A stretch of DNA of 64,000 nucleotides. It comes from Streptomyces sp. PR69. GTDB lineage: Bacteria; Actinomycetota; Actinomycetes; Streptomycetales; Streptomycetaceae. The DNA lies in assembly GCF_026420845.1 (NCBI RefSeq), contig NZ_JAOWCB010000022.1:37826-101825 (forward strand), given 5' to 3'. The notes below the pieces were generated by a model that searched no databases, was not told the origin of the DNA, and saw only the letters and a program-made list of their open reading frames with translations. Made by a program: the position numbers and the translations under genes. This document shows, in pieces, positions 7,645 through 14,495 of the stretch (the first letter of the stretch is position 1; the number at the start of each line of letters is the position of its first letter).

Positions 7645-8019
7645 TCAGTCGGACGTGCCCGCGGGCGTCGAGGACGTCAGCGTGCCGTCGGGGGCCGCCA
7701 GGAAGACCGGGGTGTCCGGGCCGCCGAGGTCGCGGACGGCGGCGCGGTCCTCGGCGGAGGGAGCCTGCGCGGTGGAGACGACGGCCGCCGCCTCCAGCGA
7801 CCGCGCGCCGCTCGCGACGGCCATCGCCACCGCCGTCCGCAGCGCGGAGAGCTTCAGCGAGTCCAGCGCCACCGTCCCTGCGACATAGGTGCGGCCGGTC
7901 TCGTCCCGTACGGCCGCGCCCTCAGGCACGGCGTTGCGGGCGCGGGCGCTGCGGGCCAGGGTGATGATCTTGCGGTCCTCGGGGTCGAGGCCGGTGCTCT
8001 GGTCGGTGCTCTGCGTCAT
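7645..8019 (-). CDS. cytidine-deaminase-like protein, catalytic motifs missing
   Basis: 124 residues of the cytidine deaminase fold (LARSARARNAVPEGAAV and TYVAGTVALDSLKLSALRTA match the first strand/helix elements). Active cytidine deaminases need a C/H-A-E motif and a P-C-x-x-C motif to hold zinc. Here the first is replaced around LKLSALRTAVAM and no Cys pair exists, so the protein should not be an active deaminase. The position between era and the CBS protein is where Streptomyces carries a small gene annotated as cytidine deaminase. TATGCT 6 bases before ATG 8019 suggests a leaderless mRNA. Confidence 0.65.
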   Translation of the reverse strand: MTQSTDQSTGLDPEDRKIITLARSARARNAVPEGAAVRDETGRTYVAGTVALDSLKLSALRTAVAMAVASGARSLEAAAVVSTAQAPSAEDRAAVRDLGGPDTPVFLAAPDGTLTSSTPAGTSD

Positions 8020-8219
8020 GGACCGAGCATAGATCGGCAACGCGTACGCGAGCGGCGAGGCCCCGTGGCCGGGAACCTCGCCGCCCAAACGCTCTGGCTC
8101 AGGTGGGACTCGTCGGCGGCGGTCGGGTCCGCCTTCCAGCCGTCCGGCAGGTCCTTGACCTCCAGCGTGGCCGCCTTCAACTGCGCCGCGGTCAGCGCGG
8201 CCGCAGGCTTCGCCGCTCA
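8016..8219 (-). pseudogene. remnant of a lipoprotein-type gene
   Basis: The minus strand reads ...LTAAQLKAATLEVKDLPDGW..., a segment typical of Streptomyces secreted or lipoproteins (LTAAQL..A.L...DLP.GW). It is cut off by an in-frame TGA at 8219 and has no start codon, signal or lipobox. It runs to a TGA overlapping the next start codon (ATGA). I read it as a gene fragment. A codon-position test would show whether the frame is under selection. Confidence 0.35.
8026..8031 (-). promoter_or_regulatory. leaderless -10 box (TATGCT)
   Basis: TATGCT on the minus strand is 6 bases before ATG 8019 of the deaminase-like gene, which has no Shine-Dalgarno. The box lies inside the decayed lipoprotein fragment upstream. 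Confidence 0.45.
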
Positions 8220-8318
8220 GCCCGCCACTGGATAAAGCGAGCCTCGGCGGCCCTCCGGGCTCGTCAGCCACTGGAGTTTCTCCGCCGTGCCCGTCTCCGG
8301 CGGTCAGACCGTGCGGCG

Positions 8319-9674
8319 TCAGGGCCGGTCGGGGCCGGGGCGCTGCGCGTTCACTCCCCCGCTCCCCCCTCCATACTGGTCCTGGGCGGCCGCCGGCGGC
8401 TCCTGGCCGACGGGTTCGGCGAGCACCGTGACGATCTTGTTGCGGCGGCCGGCCGGGGACTCGGCGGTCAGCCGCAGCGCCCGCCCGCCCGGCAGGTCCA
8501 CCACCGCGGACGCTCCGGCGATGGGGACCCGGCCCAGCGCCTTGGCGAGCAGCCCGCCGACCGTCTCCACGTCCTCGTCGTCGAACGCGTCAAGGCCGTA
8601 CAGCTCGCCGAGGTCGCCCAGGTCGAGCCGGGCGGTGACGCGGAAGCGCCCGCCGCCCAGCTCCTCGACCGGCGGCAGCTCCCGGTCGTACTCGTCAGTG
8701 ATCTCGCCGACGATCTCCTCAAGGATGTCCTCGATGGTGACGATGCCGGCCGTGCCGCCGTACTCGTCGATGACGACGGCCACGTGGTTGCGCTTCTGCT
8801 GCATCTCGCGCAGCAGATCGCCGGCGTTCTTGGTGTCGGGCACGAAGACGGCGGGCCGCATCGCCGTGGCGACCAGATCGGCCTCCGCCTCGCGGTTGAT
8901 ATGCGTCTTGCGCACCAGATCCTTGAGATAGACGATGCCGACGACGTCGTCCTCGTTCTCCCCGGTGACGGGGATGCGGGAGAAGCCGGAGCGCAGCGCC
9001 AGCGTCAGCGCCTGCCGCACGGTCTTGAAGCGCTCGATGGAGATGATGTCGGTGCGCGGCACCATCACCTCGCGCACCAGGGTGTCGCCCAGCTCGAAGA
9101 CGGAGTGCACCATGCGGCGCTCCTCGTCCTCGATGAGCTGCTCCTGCTCGGCGAGGTCGACCATCGCCCGCAGCTCGGCCTCGCTGGCGAACGGGCCCTT
9201 GCGGAAGCCCTTTCCGGGCGTGAGGGCGTTGCCGATGAGGATCAGCAGCTGCGGGACCGGGCCCATGACCCGGGCGAGCGGCAGCAGGATGTACGCGGAC
9301 GCCGTGGCCGTGTTCAGCGGGTGCTGGCGGCCGATGGTGCGCGGTGACACGCCGACGGCGACGTACGACACCAGGACCATCACGGCGATGGCGACCAGCA
9401 GCGCCGCCCAGGTCTCGGCGAACTCCTCCAGACAGACATAGGTGACCAGCACGCCCGCCGCCATCTCGCAGGCGACCCGCACCAGCAGGGCGACATTGAG
9501 ATAGCGGGTCGGGTCGGCGGCGACCTGGGCCAGTCTGGCCGCGCCGCGCCGCCCGGAGCGTACGGCCTCGGCGGCGCGGAAGCTGGAGACCCGGGCGATG
9601 CCCGCCTCCGCGCAGGCGGCCAGCCAGGCGACGACGACCAGCAGGACGGCGCCGAAGATCAGTTGACCGGTCAT
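8319..9674 (-). CDS. CNNM/HlyC-CorC family membrane protein with CBS pair
   Basis: 451 residues: an N-terminal DUF21 (CNNM) membrane domain with about four hydrophobic segments over residues 1-150, a tandem CBS pair (REVMVPRTDIISIERFKTV ... VVIDEYGGTAGIVTIEDILEE) and a C-terminal CorC_HlyC domain ending in a Gly/Pro tail. The family is linked to Mg2+/Co2+ transport; the older hemolysin name is misleading. Its ATG overlaps the ybeY stop (ATGA), so the two are translationally coupled. Metal transport is inferred from family only. Confidence 0.88.
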   Translation of the reverse strand: MTGQLIFGAVLLVVVAWLAACAEAGIARVSSFRAAEAVRSGRRGAARLAQVAADPTRYLNVALLVRVACEMAAGVLVTYVCLEEFAETWAALLVAIAVMVLVSYVAVGVSPRTIGRQHPLNTATASAYILLPLARVMGPVPQLLILIGNALTPGKGFRKGPFASEAELRAMVDLAEQEQLIEDEERRMVHSVFELGDTLVREVMVPRTDIISIERFKTVRQALTLALRSGFSRIPVTGENEDDVVGIVYLKDLVRKTHINREAEADLVATAMRPAVFVPDTKNAGDLLREMQQKRNHVAVVIDEYGGTAGIVTIEDILEEIVGEITDEYDRELPPVEELGGGRFRVTARLDLGDLGELYGLDAFDDEDVETVGGLLAKALGRVPIAGASAVVDLPGGRALRLTAESPAGRRNKIVTVLAEPVGQEPPAAAQDQYGGGSGGVNAQRPGPDRP

Positions 9675-10168
9675 GACACGGTGGGCGCGGGGGACGGGCC
9701 GGTCAGGCCCTTCTCCGCCCGCCAGCCGTCCACGATCGCCGCCTGGAGGCCGAACATCTCGGCCCGCTCGTCGGGCTCCTCGTGGTCGTAACCGAGCAGA
9801 TGCAGCACTCCGTGGACGGTGAGCAGCTGGAGCTCCTCGTCCATGGAGTGCTGGGTGGGGGCCTGCTCACCCTGCCGCTTGGCGACCTCAGGGCAGAGCA
9901 CGATGTCGCCGAGGAGCCCCTGAGGGGGCTCCTCGTCGTCCTTGGCCGGCGGGCGCAGCTCGTCCATCGGGAAGGACATGACATCGGTGGGACCGGGCAG
10001 ATCCATCCACTGGACGTGCAGCTGTTCCATGGCCTCGGCGTCCACAACGATCACCGAGAGCTCGGAGAGCGGGTGGATGCGCATCCGGGCGAGCGCATAG
10101 CGGGCGATCTCGAGGATCGCCTGCTCGTCGACCTCGGTGCCGGACTCGTTGTTGACGTCGATCGACAT
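9671..10168 (-). CDS. ybeY: endoribonuclease YbeY (16S rRNA 3' maturation)
   Basis: 165 residues, the usual size. The zinc motif H-x3-H-x5-H appears as HGVLHLLGYDH at residues 119-129. YbeY is a single-strand endoribonuclease for 16S rRNA 3'-end processing and late 70S quality control. It lies 12 bp after phoH and overlaps the next gene by 4 bp, the phoH-ybeY-CBS arrangement common in bacteria, with era further along the strand. Confidence 0.96.
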   Translation of the reverse strand: MSIDVNNESGTEVDEQAILEIARYALARMRIHPLSELSVIVVDAEAMEQLHVQWMDLPGPTDVMSFPMDELRPPAKDDEEPPQGLLGDIVLCPEVAKRQGEQAPTQHSMDEELQLLTVHGVLHLLGYDHEEPDERAEMFGLQAAIVDGWRAEKGLTGPSPAPTVS

Positions 10169-10180
10169 GGTGCTGTGCGT

Positions 10181-11197
10181 CTACTTCCCGTGGGTCCCGT
10201 GCGGCGTGCCATTGCGGCTGTCGTACTTCTCGTACGCGTCGACGATACGGCCCACGAGCTTGTGCCGTACGACGTCATGCGAGGTGAGCCGGGAGAAGTG
10301 GACGTCGTCGACGCCGTCGAGGATCTCCTGGACCTGGCGCAGTCCAGACTTGGTGCCGCCGGGCAGGTCGATCTGGGTGATGTCACCCGTGATGACGATC
10401 TTCGAGTCGAAGCCGAGCCTCGTCAGGAACATCTTCATCTGCTCGGGGTTCGTGTTCTGCGCCTCGTCCAGGATGATGAACGCGTCATTGAGCGTCCTGC
10501 CGCGCATATACGCCAGGGGAGCGACCTCGATGGTGCCCGCGGCCATCAGCCGGGGGATGGAGTCGGGGTCGAGCATGTCGTGCAGCGCGTCGTACAGCGG
10601 ACGCAGATACGGGTCGATCTTCTCGTAGAGCGTGCCGGGCAGGAAGCCGAGCCGCTCGCCCGCCTCGACGGCGGGCCTGGTCAGGATGATCCGGTTGACC
10701 TGCTTGGACTGCAGGGCCTGGACCGCCTTGGCCATGGCGAGATAGGTCTTTCCGGTGCCCGCGGGGCCGATGCCGAAGACGACGGTGTGCTTGTCGATGG
10801 CGTCGACATAGCGCTTCTGGTTGAGCGTCTTGGGGCGGATGGTCCGGCCGCGACTGGAGAGGATGTTCTGGGTGAGGACCTCGGACGGGGTCTCCACCGC
10901 CGCTCCCCCGGTCTCGTCCTTCAGCATGGCGATGGACCGTTCCACGGCGTCCTCCGTCATCGGCTGCCCGGTGCGGAGCACGAGCATCATCTCGTCGAAC
11001 AGGCGCTGGATCAGTGCGACTTCCGTGGCGTCGCCCACCGCGCTGATCTCATTGCCCCGCACATGGATGTCGGCGTGCGGGAAGGCGTCCTCGATCACGC
11101 GGAGCAGCGCGTCGCCCGAGCCGAGCACGGTCACCATCGGATGCTTGGCGGGTACGGTGAAGTGGGCTCGTACCTGATCTGTGGGTGTCTGAGTCAT
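10181..11197 (-). CDS. phoH: PhoH-like ATPase/RNA helicase-like protein
   Basis: 338 residues beginning MTQTPTDQVRAHFTVP. The N-terminal ~100 residues hold a KH-like/PhoH N domain; the ATPase domain has Walker A GPAGTGKT and Walker B FIILDEAQN followed by MKMFLTRLG and the sensor ITGDITQIDLPGG. PhoH proteins co-occur with ybeY and are thought to act on RNA. ATG 11197 is preceded by GAGAG at 9 bases. The frame is open further upstream through a repeat-rich region that I do not count as coding. Confidence 0.93.
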   Translation of the reverse strand: MTQTPTDQVRAHFTVPAKHPMVTVLGSGDALLRVIEDAFPHADIHVRGNEISAVGDATEVALIQRLFDEMMLVLRTGQPMTEDAVERSIAMLKDETGGAAVETPSEVLTQNILSSRGRTIRPKTLNQKRYVDAIDKHTVVFGIGPAGTGKTYLAMAKAVQALQSKQVNRIILTRPAVEAGERLGFLPGTLYEKIDPYLRPLYDALHDMLDPDSIPRLMAAGTIEVAPLAYMRGRTLNDAFIILDEAQNTNPEQMKMFLTRLGFDSKIVITGDITQIDLPGGTKSGLRQVQEILDGVDDVHFSRLTSHDVVRHKLVGRIVDAYEKYDSRNGTPHGTHGK

Positions 11198-11308
11198 GGG
11201 CCGGCTCTCTGGCCTGCGCATACCTCCTGTTGCAGGGTTCTCGCCTGTCGACAACCTCTGGAACTCCAAGCCTACGACGCCGCGCTGACAAGGCCGAGAC
11301 CTTTTCCC

Positions 11309-11377
11309 GGGCCCATGTGCGGTCCAGGGCCCATCTGCGGTCCGGGGCCACGTGCGGCCCGGGCCCATCTGCGGTCC
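11309..11377. repeat. four tandem 17-18-bp units
   Basis: Four head-to-tail copies of GGGCCCATNTGCGGTCC (third copy diverged) sit between phoH and the PfkB-type kinase gene. Three contain the GGGCCC palindrome. The run is upstream of phoH and downstream of the kinase gene, both on the minus strand. Confidence 0.85.
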
Positions 11378-11414
11378 GCGGCCTTCGCCGAACGCCGGGG
11401 GCCGGGGCCGGACG

Positions 11415-12584
11415 TCAGGCCGAGCGGCGGAAGCCGATGGTGGGGACCGCCCGGCGCAGCGGCCAGGGCCGGGCGGGGGCCGGGAGCAGGGCCCGCAGGA
11501 AGGCGTAGCGGCGCAGCGCGGCCGGGTCCTGGTCGGGGACGTCCTGGACATGGCTCCACCAGGCCGCGATCTCGGACCAGCCGGGTGCGGAGAGTGACCC
11601 GCCGAACTCCTGGACCGACAGCGCGGCGGTCAGCCCGGCGAAGGCGAGCCGGTCGGCGAGCGGCCAGCCCGCGAGGGTGCCGGTGACGAATCCGGCGACG
11701 AAGACGTCGCCCGCGCCGGTCGGGTCCAGGGCCTCCACCGCGATGGCGGGGACCTGGGCGCTCTCGCCGGTCGCTCCGTCCACCGCGTACGCGCCCTTGG
11801 CGCCGAGTGTGACCACGGCGACGGGGACCCGTTCGGCCAGGGCGTGCGCGGCGGCCAGGGGGCACTCGGTGCGTGTGTAGCGCATCGCCTCCTCCGCGTT
11901 GGGCAGGAACGCCTCGCAGTGTTCGAGGTCGGCGAGGTCGTCCGGGTCCCAGCGGCCGGTGTCGTCCCAGCCGACGTCGGCGAAGATCCTCGCCCCCTTG
12001 CGGGCGGCCTGGGAGATCCATTCGGCGCGCCCGGGGGCGAGCGAGGCGATCGCTGCGCGGGCGCGCGGCGGGCAGTCGGGGGCGGGCTCGGGGGGCGGCG
12101 CCTCATGGCCGTGGGAGACCATCGTGCGCTCTCCCTCGTACGCCATGGAGACGGTGACCGGGGAGTGCCAGCCGGGGACGGTGCGGGAGAGGGAGAGGTC
12201 GATGCCCTCGCCCTGCTCCAGGGCGTCCCAGCAGTATTCGCCGTAGTGGTCGTCGCCGAAGGCCGCGGCCAGGGAGGTGCGCAGGCCGAGGCGGGCGAGC
12301 GCCGTGGCCATGTTGGCGACGCCGCCGGGGCTGGAGCCCATGCCGCGCGCCCAGGATTCGGTGCCGCGCACGGGTGCGCTGTCCAGTCCGGTGAAGATGA
12401 TGTCCAGGAAGACGTTGCCGGTGAGGTAGACGTCGCAGGCCGGGTCGGCGGGCGTCCGCAGGGCGGCCAGCGGGTCCAGGCAGCCGGGGCGGCCCACGGG
12501 CGTCAGATGCTCCCGGCCCCCGAGCTCCGCCCGGCCCCTGGGGTCCACCCGGTCTCCCGGCTGCTCTCCGTGGTGAGTGGTCAC
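11415..12584 (-). CDS. PfkB-family carbohydrate kinase
   Basis: 389 residues. After an Arg/Pro-rich N-terminus, the ribokinase fold begins at CDVYLTGNVFLDIIF, continues with the GG-x-x-N substrate region (SPGGVANMATALARLG) and ends with the PfkB signature DPTGAGDVFVAGF, whose Asp is the catalytic base. The family phosphorylates sugars or nucleosides; the substrate is not deducible. GTG 12584 has a GGAG 8 bases upstream. The gene lies between rnz and phoH with no obvious sugar transporter nearby. Confidence 0.85.
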   Translation of the reverse strand: MTTHHGEQPGDRVDPRGRAELGGREHLTPVGRPGCLDPLAALRTPADPACDVYLTGNVFLDIIFTGLDSAPVRGTESWARGMGSSPGGVANMATALARLGLRTSLAAAFGDDHYGEYCWDALEQGEGIDLSLSRTVPGWHSPVTVSMAYEGERTMVSHGHEAPPPEPAPDCPPRARAAIASLAPGRAEWISQAARKGARIFADVGWDDTGRWDPDDLADLEHCEAFLPNAEEAMRYTRTECPLAAAHALAERVPVAVVTLGAKGAYAVDGATGESAQVPAIAVEALDPTGAGDVFVAGFVTGTLAGWPLADRLAFAGLTAALSVQEFGGSLSAPGWSEIAAWWSHVQDVPDQDPAALRRYAFLRALLPAPARPWPLRRAVPTIGFRRSA

Positions 12585-12723
12585 CGTACGCGCTCCAGAA
12601 AAGTGGTGCAGATCAGGCCAGTGTGCCCGATCGGGGGCCCTGCGGTCCTGTGATGCAGCGGATGCAGGGGCACGGACCGTCGACGGCGGGTCGCCGCGGG
12701 CCGTCGCGGGCCGTCGCGGGCCG

Positions 12724-13629
12724 TCAGACCCGCTTGGGCACGGGGATGCGCGTCAGATCCCTGGCGACGGTCAGCTCGCCGTCGAACCCGGCGGCGCGGG
12801 CCTGACGGGCGAACTCCTCGGGGTCGCTGTAGCGCTGCGAGAAGTGGGTGAGCACAAGATGGCGCACGCGTGCGTCGCGGGCGGCCATGGCGGCCTGTCC
12901 GGCGGTCAGATGGCCGTGCTCCGCGGCCAGTTGCCCGTCCTCGTCGAGGAACGTCGACTCGATGACGAGCATGTCGCAGCCTTCCGCGAGGGCGTGGACG
13001 CCGTCGCACAGCCGGGTGTCCATCACGAAGGCGAACCGCTGGCCCCTGCGGAACTCGCTGACGTCGTCCAGGGTGACGCCCCGCAGCTCCCCTTCACGCT
13101 GGAGCCGTCCCACATCCGGGCCCGCGATGCCGTGCTCCGCGAGCCTCTCGGGGAGCATGCGGCGGCCGTCGGGCTCGATCAGCTTGTATCCGTACGACTC
13201 GACGGGGTGGGAGAGCCTGCGCGCCTCAAGGGTGTACGGGGCGGTGGCGACGAGCACCCCGTCGGCGGCGACGGGAGCCTGGCTCAGCCGCACGGTCTCG
13301 CGGTAGGCGGTGGCGTACCGCAGCCGGTCGAAGAAGCGCTGTCCGCTCGCCGGGTAGTGGGCGGCGATCTCGTGCGGGACCCGGTCGAGGTTGATGCGCT
13401 GGATCACGCCGGCGAGGCCGAGGGAGTGGTCGCCGTGGAAGTGCGTGACGCAGATCCGGTTGATGTCGTGCGCGGCGACCCCGGCCCGCAGCATCTGGCG
13501 CTGGGTGCCCTCGCCGGGGTCGAAGAGGATGCCTTCGCCGTCCCAGCGGAGCAGATAGCCGTTGTGGTTGCGGTGGCGGGTGGGCACCTGGCTGGCGGTG
13601 CCCAGGACGACCAGTTCTCGTACGGACAA
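12724..13629 (-). CDS. rnz: ribonuclease Z (tRNA 3' endonuclease)
   Basis: 301 residues of the metallo-beta-lactamase fold. The zinc motif is THFHGDHSLGLAG, with later ligands in VMDTRLCDGV and LVLTHFSQRYSD, the latter being the RNase Z HST-type motif region. It matures tRNA 3' ends in the cytoplasm. The family start M-S-V-R-E-L-V-V-L-G corresponds to TTG at 13629, ten bases after the HIT-gene stop; no ATG or GTG fits. The first strand (LVVLGTASQVPTRHRNHNGY) is complete, which supports that start. Confidence 0.93.
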   Translation of the reverse strand: MSVRELVVLGTASQVPTRHRNHNGYLLRWDGEGILFDPGEGTQRQMLRAGVAAHDINRICVTHFHGDHSLGLAGVIQRINLDRVPHEIAAHYPASGQRFFDRLRYATAYRETVRLSQAPVAADGVLVATAPYTLEARRLSHPVESYGYKLIEPDGRRMLPERLAEHGIAGPDVGRLQREGELRGVTLDDVSEFRRGQRFAFVMDTRLCDGVHALAEGCDMLVIESTFLDEDGQLAAEHGHLTAGQAAMAARDARVRHLVLTHFSQRYSDPEEFARQARAAGFDGELTVARDLTRIPVPKRV

Positions 13630-13639
13630 TGCGGGCCGC

Positions 13640-13999
13640 TTATCCAGGAGGCCACTCGAGGCCGCGGCCGCCGAGGAGGTGGGCGTGCGCGTGGAACACG
13701 GTCTGGCCTGCGCCGCTGCCGGTGTTGAAGACAATCCGGTAGCCGACTCCGTCGACCTTCTCCTCCGCGGCCACCTCACCGGCCTCACGCAGCACATCGG
13801 CGGCGAGCTGCGGTGCGGCGGAGGCGAGGGACGCGGCGTCGGCGTAGTGCGCCTTGGGGATGACGAGGATGTGAGTGGGGGCCTGCGGGTTGATGTCGCG
13901 GAACGCGACGGTCGTCTCGGTGTCCTTGACGATGGTGGCGGGCACCTCCCCCGCGACGATCTTGCAGAACAGGCAGTCCGCCTGCGGCTCTCCCGCCAT
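13640..13999 (-). CDS. HIT-family nucleotide hydrolase/transferase
   Basis: 119 residues with the histidine triad HAHAH (QTVFHAHAHLLGG) and N-terminal CLFCKIVAGEVPA, as in HINT-type proteins that hydrolyse nucleoside phosphoramidates. A GAGGAGG ribosome site lies 8 bases before ATG 13999. It is followed within 10 bp by rnz and is probably co-transcribed. The frame stays open upstream into a GC-rich repeat region, which is not part of the gene. Confidence 0.92.
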   Translation of the reverse strand: MAGEPQADCLFCKIVAGEVPATIVKDTETTVAFRDINPQAPTHILVIPKAHYADAASLASAAPQLAADVLREAGEVAAEEKVDGVGYRIVFNTGSGAGQTVFHAHAHLLGGRGLEWPPG

Positions 14000-14495
14000 G
14001 GTGGGGATCCTCCTCGCGTAGGTCTTCGGCCCCTGCATCGTATCGGGGCCGATCGGCGCTCCGTGCCGCGCCGTTCCCCGGCCGCGGCCCCGGGAATGGA
14101 CAGGCGTGTGGACCGCCGTGGCCGCCGGCGCCGAGCCTTCGGCGCTCCGTGCCGCATTGCTGCCGGCCGCTCGCGGCCCAAGGTGTGGCCACCTGTCCAC
14201 GCCCAGGCGACACCAAGCCGCCACGAACCAACCGCCGCGCCCCTTCCAGCGCTCCGCGGCCCAGCGCATGGACACCCTTGTCCACACCGGCACCCCGCCG
14301 AGGCTTCTGCGCTCCGTGCCGCGCCGCGCCGCTTCCGGCCGCGCCGCGGCCCAGGCCATGGACCGCCGTGGCCGCCGGGGGCACAGTCTGCAAGCCCCCG
14401 GAAGGGCCCCGCAGAGCTGCGGCGCGAAGCTGCCGCTGGGCGGGGGTGCGGGGCGGCAGCCCCGTATGCGTCCCTCCCCCCCCAGGGGCGGAGGG
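14000..14495. other. gene-free stretch with diverged long repeats
   Basis: About 500 bp between the HIT gene and the tricorn-like gene. GCGCTCCGTGCCGC occurs at 14056, 14142 and 14309, and GGACCGCCGTGGCCGCCG at 14110 and 14360, so a segment of about 70 bp is repeated roughly 250 bp apart with a partial copy between. No start/RBS-supported gene was found on either strand. The HIT promoter must lie near 14010-14060. Confidence 0.6.
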
